Positions 1 to 7,833 are shown, counted from the first letter of the stretch. The stretch is DNA of 19,443 nucleotides from Poriferisodalis sp964484385 (GCA_964484385.1 CAZAFV010000053.1:1-19443); one strand, 5' to 3'. The notes: generated from the letters alone by a model not told the origin. Translations and numbers: made by a program.

Positions 1-1476
1 CGCCCGAGCGGCGAAGCTGTCTGCTGGGGCGACAACAGCGGCGGGCGGGCGGATGCTCCGGCGGGCGAGTTCACTGCGATCACAGCAGGCGCATGGCATT
101 CGTGCGGGCTGCGCCCGAGCGGCGAAGCTGTCTGCTGGGGCGACAACAGCGGCGGGCGGGCGGATGCTCCGGCGGGCGAGTTCACTGCGATCACAGCAAG
201 CGCATGGGGGCATTCGTGCGCGTTGCGCGTCGGCGGCGAAGCTGTCTGCTGGGGCGACAATGACGGCGGGCAGGCGGATGCTCCGGCGGGCGAATTCGCC
301 GCGATAACGGCAGGCTGGCAGCATTCGTGCGCGTTGCGCGTCGGCGGCGAAGCTGTCTGCTGGGGCTACAACCGCGCCGGGCAGGCGGACGCGCCGTCAG
401 GCGAGTTCACTGCGATCACAGCAGGCGCAGGCCATTCGTGCGCGTTGAGCACCGGCCGCGAAGCTGTCTGCTGGGGCTACAACGGCGACGGGCGGGCGGA
501 TGCTCCGGCGGGCGAGTTCACCGCGATCACAGCAGGCGCATGGCATTCGTGCGGGCTGCGCCCGAGCGGCGAAGCGGTCTGCTGGGGCTACAACCGCGCC
601 GGGCAGGCGGACGCGCCGTCAGGCGAGTTCACCGCGATCGCAGCAGGCAGCGGGCATTCGTGCGCGTTGCGCGTCGGCGGCGAAGCTGTCTGCTGGGGCG
701 GCAACTACGCCGGGCGGGCGGATGCTCCGGCGGGCGAGTTCACTGCGATCACAGCAGGCGGCGCGCATTCGTGCGCGTTGCGCCCGAGCGGCGAAGCTGT
801 CTGCTGGGGCGGCAACTACGCCGGGCGGGCGGATGCTCCGTCAGGCGAGTTCACCGCGATCTCCGCAGGCGACTCGCATTCGTGCGGGGTGCGCTCCGAC
901 GGCGAAGCTGTCTGCTGGGGCAACAACCACGACGGGCAGGCGGATGCTCCGGCGGGCGAGTTCACAGCGATCACAGCAGGCACATTCCATTCGTGCGCGA
1001 TCCGCCCCGGCGGCGAAGCTGTCTGCTGGGGCGACAACCACGCCGGGCAGGCGGATGCGCCGGGCGGCAAGTTCGCCGCCGTGTCAGCAGGCAGCGGGCA
1101 TTCGTGCGCGATCCGCCCCAGCGGCGAAGCTGTCTGCTGGGGCGACAACTACGCCGGGCAGGCGGACGCGCCGTCAGGCGAGTTCACCGCGATCACAGCA
1201 GGCCACGCGCATTCGTGCGGGCTGCGCCCCAGCGGCGAAGCTGTCTGCTGGGGCGGCAACTACGTCGGGCAGGCGGACGCGCCGTCAGGCGAGTTCACCG
1301 CGATCACAACAAGCGGCGAGCATTCGTGCGGGCTGCGCCCCAGCGGCGAAGCTGTCTGCTGGGGCTACAACCACGACCGGCGGGCGAATGCTCCGGCGGG
1401 CGAGTTCGCCGCGATCACCGCAGGCCACGCGCATTCGTGCGGGCTGCGCCCCAGCGGCGAAGCGGTCTGCTGGGGT
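1..1476 (+). repeat. In-frame tandem array of ~111-bp units, about 13 copies plus a partial
   Basis: The array encodes the 37-residue protein repeat and nearly all units are exactly 111 bp; one between about 199 and 215 carries an extra codon (AWGHS instead of AWHS). DNA conservation is very high. Bases 1-87 are identical to 112-198, and the block around GGCGAAGCTGTCTGCTGGGG recurs almost unchanged in every unit. Variation is concentrated at three short sites per unit: the residues after CWG, the two residues before HSC, and the residues just before GEAVC. This implies recent duplication, gene conversion or unequal crossing-over. Confidence 0.92.
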
Positions 1477-1503
1477 TTGGAGGCGTATCGGGTGCCGCGG
1501 TAG
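1..1503 (+). CDS. RCC1-like repeat protein, C-terminal part (5' truncated)
   Basis: The frame is open from the first base to the TAG at 1501-1503, giving 500 visible residues; the N-terminus lies upstream. The protein is almost entirely a 37-residue repeat with the pattern GEAVCWGxNxxGxADAPxG followed by EFTAITAGxxHSCxLRxx. Fourteen CWG motifs are visible. The AG-HSC-L and CWG-N-GQ blocks match the short RCC1_2-type repeats of bacterial RCC1-like beta-propellers. Each unit carries two Cys (VCWG and HSC), which suits an exported, disulfide-stabilised protein, but any signal peptide is outside the window. The chain stops right after the last CWG (ending LEAYRVPR), with no visible C-terminal anchor or sorting signal. 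The ligand is unknown. Confidence is high for the reading frame and repeat family and low for function. Confidence 0.9.
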   Translation, partial: RPSGEAVCWGDNSGGRADAPAGEFTAITAGAWHSCGLRPSGEAVCWGDNSGGRADAPAGEFTAITASAWGHSCALRVGGEAVCWGDNDGGQADAPAGEFAAITAGWQHSCALRVGGEAVCWGYNRAGQADAPSGEFTAITAGAGHSCALSTGREAVCWGYNGDGRADAPAGEFTAITAGAWHSCGLRPSGEAVCWGYNRAGQADAPSGEFTAIAAGSGHSCALRVGGEAVCWGGNYAGRADAPAGEFTAITAGGAHSCALRPSGEAVCWGGNYAGRADAPSGEFTAISAGDSHSCGVRSDGEAVCWGNNHDGQADAPAGEFTAITAGTFHSCAIRPGGEAVCWGDNHAGQADAPGGKFAAVSAGSGHSCAIRPSGEAVCWGDNYAGQADAPSGEFTAITAGHAHSCGLRPSGEAVCWGGNYVGQADAPSGEFTAITTSGEHSCGLRPSGEAVCWGYNHDRRANAPAGEFAAITAGHAHSCGLRPSGEAVCWGLEAYRVPR

Positions 1504-1684
1504 TTGTGTTCGTGTTGTTCGCTGTGTCGTGATGCGGGCCGGGAACTGTTGCCTGTAGGCGCTGGTCAGCGGCCAGCCCAAACGCCCGCTCGGCAGGAAC
1601 ACTCAAGCCGCGCCCCGTTGGCCCGCCGCGGCCCGCACTCGCGCCCGCCGCCGCATGGCGCCGAGACGGGCAACGTGGGGACTG
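1504..1684. other. Convergent intergenic region, no gene seen
   Basis: These 181 bases separate the ends of the RCC1-like gene and the SDR gene, which face each other. A short inverted repeat, GCTGG at 1561-1565 and CCAGC at 1573-1577, could form a 5-bp hairpin. No T-run follows on either strand, so an intrinsic terminator is not well supported. No convincing coding sequence is present. Confidence 0.5.
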
Positions 1685-2428
1685 TCAGCCGCGGCCGACG
1701 AGGGGCATGCCGTTAGCCATCACGGTCATGGTGAGCACGTTGGTGTCGGCGGGCAGTTCCGCCATGTACAGCACTGCACGGGCTACGTCGTCGACGTCCA
1801 TGAGCGGTTCGGCGCGGATGCTGCCGTCGGCCTGGGGGACGCCCGTGGCCATCGGAGCCGTCAGGGGCGACTCGGCGTTGCCGATGTCGATTTGGCCGAC
1901 GGTGATGCCGTGATCCCGTCCCTCCAGCGACAGGGCCTTGGTGAGCCCGGTGATCGCATGTTTCGTTGCCGTGTACGGGGACGAATGCGGCCGGGGCGTC
2001 TGTGCCGACACTGATCCGTTGTTGATGATGCGCCCGCCGGACGGCTGCTGGCGCTTCATCTGCGTAAACGCGGCGCGGGCGCACAGCCACGAGCCGGTCA
2101 GGTTCACCCCCACCGTGGCCATCCAGTCGGCGATCGGCAGTTCATCGACCGGCACGGGGCGAGTGCCCATGCCGGCATTGTTGAACAGCAGGTCCACGCG
2201 GCCGAACTGTCCGACGGCGGCGGCGAACAGGGCGTCCACGCCAGAGGGGTCCGACACATCTGCAGTCACGGCGAGTGCGTCAGCGGCGCACTGGTCCACC
2301 ACCTCGTCCAGCAGCTCACGGCGTCGGCCGCACACGACTGTCTTCCAGCCGGCGTCCGAGAGTGCGAGCGCACACGCCCGGCCGATGCCCGTGCCACCGC
2401 CGGTGATGATGGCCACGCCCTTGTTCAT
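1685..2428 (-). CDS. SDR family NAD(P)-dependent oxidoreductase
   Basis: This is a 247-residue classical short-chain dehydrogenase/reductase, a cytosolic Rossmann-fold enzyme that interconverts alcohols and ketones using NAD(P). The cofactor motif TGGGTGIG is at residues 9-16, NNAG at 83-86, the structural Asn at 109, and the catalytic Ser139, Tyr152 and Lys156 (YTATK) have standard spacing. The length is normal. The ATG at 2428 is chosen because AAGGAA lies 7 nt upstream and the ATG overlaps the glnS stop as ATGA. An open extension to 2473 lacks this support. It is the last gene of a three-gene operon and is probably translationally coupled to glnS. The substrate cannot be told from sequence. 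Confidence 0.93.
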   Translation of the reverse strand: MNKGVAIITGGGTGIGRACALALSDAGWKTVVCGRRRELLDEVVDQCAADALAVTADVSDPSGVDALFAAAVGQFGRVDLLFNNAGMGTRPVPVDELPIADWMATVGVNLTGSWLCARAAFTQMKRQQPSGGRIINNGSVSAQTPRPHSSPYTATKHAITGLTKALSLEGRDHGITVGQIDIGNAESPLTAPMATGVPQADGSIRAEPLMDVDDVARAVLYMAELPADTNVLTMTVMANGMPLVGRG

Positions 2429-4200
2429 CGTCGTATTCCTTGCTGTTGCTGGCGCTTCTGGATGTTGGCCCACTCATCGCGCAGGCCGACGGTGCGGTGG
2501 AAGAGCGGTGCGCCGGGACTGTCCGGCCCTGAGCTGTCGGCACAGAAGTAGCCGAGGCGTTCGAACTGCACCACGTGGCCGGGCGTGATGTCGCCGATCG
2601 CGGGTTCGGCGACCCCGGCACAGAGTTCGCGTGAGTTCGGGTGCAGGTCGTCGAGCGGATCACCAGTTCGCTCGCCTGGCAGCTCGGTGTGGAAGAGCCG
2701 TTCGTACAGTGCCGCTTCGATGGGCACGGCGTGGTCGGCACTGACCCAGTGGATCGTCGCCTTGACCTTGCGACCGTCTGGAGCCTGACCACCAGAGGTC
2801 TCGGGGTCATACGTGCAGCGAACCTCGGTGACGTTTCCATCGGGGTCGGTCACCGCGTCGGTACAGCGAACGAAATAGCCGGCGCGCAGTCGCACCTCGC
2901 GCCCAGGCGTCAGCCGGAAGTACTTGGGCGGTGCCTCCAGCCGGAAGTCGTCCTGCTCGATCCACAGCGTCCCGCTGAACGGCACCTGCCGGGTGCCCGC
3001 CGACGGGTCCTCAGGGTTGTTGACAGCTTCCCGGTACTCGACGAGAGGCGCCCCGTCATCGTCGGTCGGCCAGTTGGTGATCACCAGCTTCAGCGGGCGC
3101 AGCACGGCCATCCGTCGAGGCGCGGTGGCGTTCAGCTCGGTGCGCACGAATGATTCGAGCAGCTCGGGTGCGTGCCGGCTGTTGGTACGCGCCACGCCGA
3201 TGAAGCCGCAGAAGTCCCGGATGGCCGAGGGGGGATAGCCGCGCCTGCGCAGGGCCCGCAGCGTCGGCAGCCGGGGATCGTCCCAGCCGTCCACGTGACT
3301 GTCTTCCACGAGACGGCGAAGGATTCGCTTGGAGGTGATCGTGTGGGTCAACTCGAGGCGGGCGAATTCGGTCTGATGCGGGCGGTCGCCCCGATGACCC
3401 AGCTCGGCGAGGGGCAGGTGTTCCAAGTACCAGTCGTACAGCGCCCGGTTGTCCCTGAATTCCAGCGTGCACAGCGAGTGGGTGACGCCTTCGATGGCAT
3501 CGCTCTGGCCGTGTGCCCAGTCGTAGGTGGGATAGATGCACCAGCGGTCGCCGCTGCGGTAGTGATGCTCGTGGCGGATGCGGTACATCACCGGGTCGCG
3601 CATCTGCATGTTCTCGTGCTGCATGTCGACACGGGCCCGCAGCACCCTGCTGCCTTCGGGATGCTGGCCGGCGGCCATCTCCCGGAACAGGCGCAGGTTC
3701 TCGGGGGCTTCCCGATCCCGGTAGGGGCTTTCGATGCCTGGCTGTCCGAAGCCCCCGCGCCCCGCTGAAATGGTTTCCGCGTCCTGGTCGTCGACGTAGG
3801 CCAGGCCTCGCTCGATCAGGTATTCAGCCCACGCGTAGAGCTGCTCGAAGTAATCCGAGGCAAAGCGAACCTCGTCAGGTTCGAAGCCCAGCCACCTCAC
3901 GTCGTCGACGATGGCCTCGACGTACTCGGGACTCTCCGTTGCGGGGTTCGTGTCGTCAAAGCGCAGAAAGCAGCGGCCGCCGAACTCGGAGGCCACCGTG
4001 AAGTCCAAGCAGATCGCCTTGGCGTGCCCGACGTGGAGATACCCATTCGGTTCAGGCGGAAAGCGGGTCTGAACCCTGCCTGCGAAACGCTCCGACCCCA
4101 AGTCCGCCTCGACTTGGTCTCGAATGAAGTCGCGACTGCCGCCGTTCGCGGACTCGCTGGCAGGGGCGGCTGAGCTGGAGGGCCCGAGGGGATCAGGCAC
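2425..4200 (-). CDS. glnS: Glutaminyl-tRNA synthetase
   Basis: This class I aminoacyl-tRNA synthetase charges tRNA(Gln) with glutamine using ATP. The 591 residues are slightly longer than E. coli GlnRS (about 554). The signature FPPEPNGYLHVGHAK has its HIGH-type motif HVGH at 56-59, FDDTNP is at 81-86, and the GlnRS-type block YPTYDWAHGQSDAIEGVTHS is near 224-242. The KMSKS-equivalent reads TITSKR at 287-292, where most GlnRS have MSKR. The C-terminal part resembles the anticodon-binding beta-barrels, and no YqeY-like tail is present. The start is GTG at 4200, with TGAGGA just upstream overlapping the preceding stop; the gap to that gene is 6 nt and the downstream SDR overlaps by 4 nt. GlnRS rather than GluRS is well supported by the motifs and the C-terminal type. 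Confidence 0.95.
   Translation of the reverse strand: MPDPLGPSSSAAPASESANGGSRDFIRDQVEADLGSERFAGRVQTRFPPEPNGYLHVGHAKAICLDFTVASEFGGRCFLRFDDTNPATESPEYVEAIVDDVRWLGFEPDEVRFASDYFEQLYAWAEYLIERGLAYVDDQDAETISAGRGGFGQPGIESPYRDREAPENLRLFREMAAGQHPEGSRVLRARVDMQHENMQMRDPVMYRIRHEHHYRSGDRWCIYPTYDWAHGQSDAIEGVTHSLCTLEFRDNRALYDWYLEHLPLAELGHRGDRPHQTEFARLELTHTITSKRILRRLVEDSHVDGWDDPRLPTLRALRRRGYPPSAIRDFCGFIGVARTNSRHAPELLESFVRTELNATAPRRMAVLRPLKLVITNWPTDDDGAPLVEYREAVNNPEDPSAGTRQVPFSGTLWIEQDDFRLEAPPKYFRLTPGREVRLRAGYFVRCTDAVTDPDGNVTEVRCTYDPETSGGQAPDGRKVKATIHWVSADHAVPIEAALYERLFHTELPGERTGDPLDDLHPNSRELCAGVAEPAIGDITPGHVVQFERLGYFCADSSGPDSPGAPLFHRTVGLRDEWANIQKRQQQQGIRR
2436..2441 (-). promoter_or_regulatory. Ribosome binding site of the SDR gene
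   Basis: AAGGAA on the minus strand lies 7 nt before the ATG at 2428, inside the 3' end of glnS. It fixes the start at the ATGA overlap rather than at the upstream in-frame ATG at 2473. Confidence 0.7.
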
Positions 4201-4206
4201 AGGTCC

Positions 4207-5106
4207 TCAGGCGTCGACGGTGACGTGCGGAGGCGGCCAGACGCCCGCCACGATGCCAGTCTCGACCAGGTAGCCCATGATGCGCTCGAGCTGTCCCAGC
4301 AGGACCTCGAGATCGTTTGGAGGCAAGGCATCGGCCGCGGCCAATGACAGCCGGTCCGTATCGTGCTCGACCGCCCGGCGTGCAGCGTTGCCTTCGGGCG
4401 TTTGCTCGCCGTCAGCCGTGGTCCAGCCGCGATCGATAAGTCGTTGGCAGGCGGCATCCCATTCGTCGGCGTTCCAGCCCCGGATCTTCTGGATCGTGGC
4501 CCCGTTGCCATGCCCGCCGGTGGTCATCATCACGTGGCATTCGACCGGATCCAGATCTCCGGCGGCGAGCGCGATGTTGTGGCCGTCGAAACGGAACTCT
4601 CGCAGCAGCGTGCAGCCGTGCCAGAGGTCCATGACATCACCGCCGCCCGTGCTGTCGCCCGGCCACGGTTCCGATGCCCACCCTGCATACAGCGGTCGTG
4701 CCCCGGTCGGCAGATCTCCTGCGAAGCTGCGCAGCGCGGACGCGGCTGCGGCAATCTCGCCCTGATCCGGGTACTCGCCCAAAGCCCGTTGCATCGCCGC
4801 TGTCGTGAGTTCGAGCTGGCGGGCCCGGACGGCGTCGGGCTCCATGATGTCCCAGCAGCTCGGCACCGCCCGTTCCACCATGCGTGGGGCGAAGTTGTAG
4901 AACACCGACGTCACGGTCGCAGCGCTCACCCTGCCCATGGGGGCCGAGCGGTACGCGAAGTAGGCATGCCACCAGCCCTTGAACCCGTCGTCGTTGAAGC
5001 CGTAGATCTCGGGCGAGTAGTAAGCAACGGTGTGAATCGGCTCGACCGTTCGCCCGAGCCGCCGGATCGGGCTGCGACGGTCCTCGGTTCGCGGGATCTC
5101 GCCCAT
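4207..5106 (-). CDS. SCO6745 family protein
   Basis: This 299-residue protein resembles the actinobacterial SCO6745 family, whose function is not established. Family-like features are the early block RTVEPIHTVAYYSPE near 19-33, GWWHAYFAYRSAPMG near 40-54, YNFAPRMVERAVP, and a C-terminal segment (GWNADEW through TPEGNAAR) that looks like a winged-helix region. There is no signal peptide or clear membrane segment. The ATG at 5106 is chosen because GAGGAG lies 5 nt upstream; the open extension to 5244 is rich in Arg and Cys and unlike the family. It is the first gene of the operon with glnS and the SDR gene and is divergent from the SRPBCC gene. Confidence is good for family and low for role. 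Confidence 0.85.
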   Translation of the reverse strand: MGEIPRTEDRRSPIRRLGRTVEPIHTVAYYSPEIYGFNDDGFKGWWHAYFAYRSAPMGRVSAATVTSVFYNFAPRMVERAVPSCWDIMEPDAVRARQLELTTAAMQRALGEYPDQGEIAAAASALRSFAGDLPTGARPLYAGWASEPWPGDSTGGGDVMDLWHGCTLLREFRFDGHNIALAAGDLDPVECHVMMTTGGHGNGATIQKIRGWNADEWDAACQRLIDRGWTTADGEQTPEGNAARRAVEHDTDRLSLAAADALPPNDLEVLLGQLERIMGYLVETGIVAGVWPPPHVTVDA

Positions 5107-5111
5107 CTGTG

Positions 5112-5117
5112 CTCCTC
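5112..5117 (-). promoter_or_regulatory. Ribosome binding site of the SCO6745-like gene
   Basis: GAGGAG on the minus strand lies 5 nt before the ATG at 5106. It decides this start over the longer open frame that continues upstream to 5244. Confidence 0.75.
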
Positions 5118-5257
5118 GTTCCCGTAGCTCTCGGCATCGGCGGCAGCGGGTGGCAACACGGCCACCGCGGTCGCCGCAATGGTATGGCGCGGCGGGCTGC
5201 ATCGCTGTGCCTTGTCGGGCCGTAGCCGACGGCTGTACCCACACGAGCGGGCGAAAC

Positions 5258-5263
5258 TACGGT
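5258..5263 (+). promoter_or_regulatory. Putative -10 box for a leaderless SRPBCC transcript
   Basis: TACGGT (TAnnnT) is followed by 7 nt and then the ATG at 5271. This spacing would place transcription start at or next to the start codon. No Shine-Dalgarno sequence is seen. No clear -35 box is visible, which is common for actinobacterial promoters. Confidence 0.45.
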
Positions 5264-5270
5264 TTCGGCC

Positions 5271-5741
5271 ATGACCGTTCATGGAATGCAGCACGAAGCA
5301 AACGTCGACATCGCAGCCACGCCCGATGTCGTCTATGCCTTGGTGTCCGACGTGCCCCGGATGGGGGAGTGGAGCCCGGAGAATGTCGGGGCGGATTGGA
5401 CGAGCGATACGCCTGCTGCTGAAGGCTCAACCTTCGAAGGGCACAACCGAATCGGCGAACGCGAGTGGAGTGTGCCCTGCACGGTCACCGTGGCCCGGCC
5501 GTCGGAATGCTTCGAGTGGGTGACCCGCCCGCAGGACCCTGAGGGCCCCTATGTGCGCTGGACCTACCGCATGGCGCCCAATGGCACGGGCGGCACTTCG
5601 CTGACGGAGATCTGGGACGTCCTCAGCCTGCCGCCTACGCTCCAGCCATTGACTGCCGAACAGTTGGCGGCAAGGGCTGACGTCGTACGTTCCGGCATGG
5701 CCGCGACCCTCGCAGCCATCAAGGCAGCCGCCGAGTCGTAA
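5271..5741 (+). CDS. SRPBCC family protein (polyketide cyclase/START-like fold)
   Basis: This 156-residue protein has the layout of a small SRPBCC ligand-binding domain. The N-terminal strand HEANVDIAATPDVVYALVSD leads into PRMGEWSPENVGADW near 30-44. Beta-strand-rich segments follow, and it ends with a long amphipathic helix (LTAEQLAARADVVRSGMAATLAAIK). Such proteins bind hydrophobic ligands in a deep cavity; some are enzymes and others carriers. No catalytic residue can be assigned. There is no good Shine-Dalgarno sequence before the ATG at 5271, but a TACGGT box 7 nt upstream suggests leaderless translation. An ATG at 5286 is an alternative start. The DUF1761-like gene follows after 27 nt, probably in the same transcript. 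Confidence 0.82.
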   Translation: MTVHGMQHEANVDIAATPDVVYALVSDVPRMGEWSPENVGADWTSDTPAAEGSTFEGHNRIGEREWSVPCTVTVARPSECFEWVTRPQDPEGPYVRWTYRMAPNGTGGTSLTEIWDVLSLPPTLQPLTAEQLAARADVVRSGMAATLAAIKAAAES

Positions 5742-5768
5742 CTCTTCTGGGACTCTGGGAGGACGCGC

Positions 5769-6194
5769 ATGGACGCAATGGATCTGGGAAGCCTGAACTG
5801 GTGGGCGATCATCGTGGCGACCGTGTTCAACCAGGTGCTGGGCGCGGCGTGGTACAGCACGCTGGCCAAGCCGTGGATGGCCGAGGTCGGGCTGACCGAC
5901 GACGACATGGAGGCAATGAAGGGCACACCGCGCCAGTGGTACCCCTACGTGCTGGCGATCGTGCTCGCCTTCGTCTTCACGCTTGTGCTGGCGCTGCTCG
6001 GCCAGGGCCTCGATACCGACAGCTTCGGCGAAGGCCTCGGCCTCGGCCTGATGGCCGGAGTGGGCTTCGTGCTCACCTCGCACGGCATCAACTACGCCTT
6101 CGAAGGCCGCAGCCTGCGGCTGTGGGCCATCAACTCCGGCTACCCGCTCATCTCCTACAGCGTCATCGGCGTCCTGCTGGCTCTCTGGCGCTGA
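5769..6194 (+). CDS. DUF1761-like integral membrane protein
   Basis: This 141-residue protein has four likely membrane segments, at about residues 9-28, 58-80, 88-107 and 117-138. Family-like features are NWWAIIVATVFNQVLGAAWYS near the N-terminus, the adjacent KPWMAEVGLTDDDM loop, and SLRLWAINSGYPLISY before the last segment. The function of DUF1761 proteins is unknown. The ATG is well supported by GGGAGGA at 5757-5763, 5 nt upstream. It follows the SRPBCC gene by 27 nt and meets the opposing kinase-like gene 22 nt downstream. Confidence 0.82.
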   Translation: MDAMDLGSLNWWAIIVATVFNQVLGAAWYSTLAKPWMAEVGLTDDDMEAMKGTPRQWYPYVLAIVLAFVFTLVLALLGQGLDTDSFGEGLGLGLMAGVGFVLTSHGINYAFEGRSLRLWAINSGYPLISYSVIGVLLALWR

Positions 6195-6216
6195 CCGTCG
6201 GCATTGCCTGCTGCCG

Positions 6217-7788
6217 TCACACGGTGGCGATGTGGCGGAAGGCTGAGTATTTGGGCTGGTCGATCGCTACTTGGTGGGCGACGGAGGTGCGCAGGTAGTC
6301 GGCGAGGCCGGGCTCGTCGAGCGGCATGGAACCGTCGCGCAGTGCGTGCACGAGACGCCACCGCAACTCCGTGACCTGCTCGGCGATCTGTGCATCCGGA
6401 GCGGCGCGGTCGCTGACCATCGAATCGCTGTCGCCGACCAGCGCTGTGAGCCGCTCCAGCTCGTAGCGATGCAGCTGCGGCCCGATCAGGCGTTCTCGCA
6501 ACACGATGTCGAGGGAGTTGCCTGCCACGAGCGCCAGGAAGTTCGTGCGACCCTCGGTGGATTGGCGGACCTCGCCATGCAGGAAGTCGCGCACGCTCTC
6601 GAGCAGCTCGTCGACGCGGGGCATGTCGCCAGCCGCGGCGTGCGCCTGCGCGCTGGTGTGGCTGCCGCCGAGCGGCGACGCACCCTGAGGTCGCCGGCCG
6701 AAGTCGGAGTCCAGCAGGCCCAGTTCTCCCACGGCGGGTTGGAACTCCACAGGCCCCGGGATGATCAGGTTGACGCAGTCGAGCTGGCACTCCGAGCTGC
6801 GGCGGCCGATGCCGGGTCGCTCCACGGTGGCGTCGGAACCCATCCGGTAGCGATCCGCCATGGACAGACAGCCCACTGCCCACCAGAACGAGCCGAACAC
6901 CTCCCAGTACTGCACCCGATCCCGATCGACAGGGTGGCCGGCCACGCTCTCATAGCCGGCGAACAGGTCCTCGTAATGGCCGAAGCCGCCGACCGGCAGG
7001 TGCCGCTGCCCGAAGCGCCACGAGTTGGTGCACATCCAGCCCAGGTCGCGCATCGGGTCGCCGATGTGAGCCGTCTCCCAGTCGAGCACTGCGTTGAGGC
7101 CCTCGACGGGGTCGACCATGACGTTGCCGTTGCGGAAGTCGTTGTGCACCAGGGTCAGCTCGACCGGTCCGCGGCCCGCCAACTGCTCGGTCAGCCAGCG
7201 TCCCGCGTAGTCGATCATGGGCTGAGGTGTCGGCATCTCCTTGTAGCGGTCCCACGACTCGGTGAGGTACTCGGCAGGCTCGACCCGGCGTAAGACACCT
7301 GACAGACCCGAGGCGTCGAGGTCGATGCCGTGGATGCGGGCCATCTCCTGGCCGCACTGGAACGCCAGCCCCGAGCGCACGTCGGCCAGCTCAGGCGCTC
7401 TGGCAATGCGGGCCCCCAGCGTCATGCCGTCCAGCCACTCCATCAGGAAGCCCGCGCCCACGCCGTCGTCGGGCGTGAGCACGTACAGCACCTCGGGCTC
7501 CGGCACCCCGGCCGCACGCGCCACAGCCATGCACTGTGCCTCGGCGGCCACGCCCGTGACGTTGTCGCCCTCGCGGTCCTCGCCGTCCGGCCCCCGGCGC
7601 AAGCAGATGACGAAGCTGCCATCGGGATCGGACGCTCGCCGGCACACCAGTCGGTAGGTCTCCATGCTGGCCCCGCCGCTGAGTCGCTCAGCCTGCTCCA
7701 ATCCGGCGCAATCAGCTATCTCCCGACGCACGACGACATCAAGTGCGTCGGCGAAGTCGGGCATGGAGTGAAGATGCTCGCCGGTCAC
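6217..7788 (-). CDS. APH-like phosphotransferase fused to a DUF6285-like domain
   Basis: This 523-residue protein appears to have two parts. Residues 15 to about 345 are a phosphotransferase of the aminoglycoside-phosphotransferase/ACAD10 kinase-like family. They include the GGASMETYRL nucleotide-loop region (38-47), the catalytic loop VHNDFRNGNV with H215, D217 and N222, and the metal-binding LDWETAHIGDP with D236. After a Gly/Ser/His/Ala-rich linker (about 360-386), residues 387-515 (DMPRVDELLESVRDFLHGEV onward) resemble DUF6285, which in many actinobacteria and proteobacteria is a separate gene beside such a kinase. The substrate is unknown. The start is uncertain: GTG at 7788 or ATG at 7764 (MPDFADAL), neither with a strong Shine-Dalgarno. 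It lies 45 nt downstream of the dioxygenase gene, probably in one operon. Confidence 0.88.
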   Translation of the reverse strand: MTGEHLHSMPDFADALDVVVRREIADCAGLEQAERLSGGASMETYRLVCRRASDPDGSFVICLRRGPDGEDREGDNVTGVAAEAQCMAVARAAGVPEPEVLYVLTPDDGVGAGFLMEWLDGMTLGARIARAPELADVRSGLAFQCGQEMARIHGIDLDASGLSGVLRRVEPAEYLTESWDRYKEMPTPQPMIDYAGRWLTEQLAGRGPVELTLVHNDFRNGNVMVDPVEGLNAVLDWETAHIGDPMRDLGWMCTNSWRFGQRHLPVGGFGHYEDLFAGYESVAGHPVDRDRVQYWEVFGSFWWAVGCLSMADRYRMGSDATVERPGIGRRSSECQLDCVNLIIPGPVEFQPAVGELGLLDSDFGRRPQGASPLGGSHTSAQAHAAAGDMPRVDELLESVRDFLHGEVRQSTEGRTNFLALVAGNSLDIVLRERLIGPQLHRYELERLTALVGDSDSMVSDRAAPDAQIAEQVTELRWRLVHALRDGSMPLDEPGLADYLRTSVAHQVAIDQPKYSAFRHIATV

Positions 7789-7833
7789 GTCGAACTCATC
7801 ACGAGAGCTGCGTCGCTTGACCGGTGCGGCCGC

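Noticed and set aside
1..1476. Possible CRISPR or non-coding satellite array
   Set aside because: Units are about 111 bp with no unique spacers, keep one reading frame and encode an RCC1-like motif.
327..1558. Two long Arg- and Ser/Ala-rich open frames (327-1532 and 500-1558) overlapping the RCC1-like gene
   Set aside because: They arise because a GC-rich 111-bp unit without stops is repeated in all plus frames. Only the frame with RCC1-like motifs is protein-like.
1561..1577. Hairpin as terminator of the RCC1-like gene
   Set aside because: It has only a 5-bp stem, a 7-nt loop and no T-tract; kept only as a note in the intergenic entry.
5107..5244. Extended N-terminus of the SCO6745-like protein
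   Set aside because: GAGGAG lies 5 nt before the ATG at 5106, and the extension would consume most of the divergent promoter region with non-family sequence.
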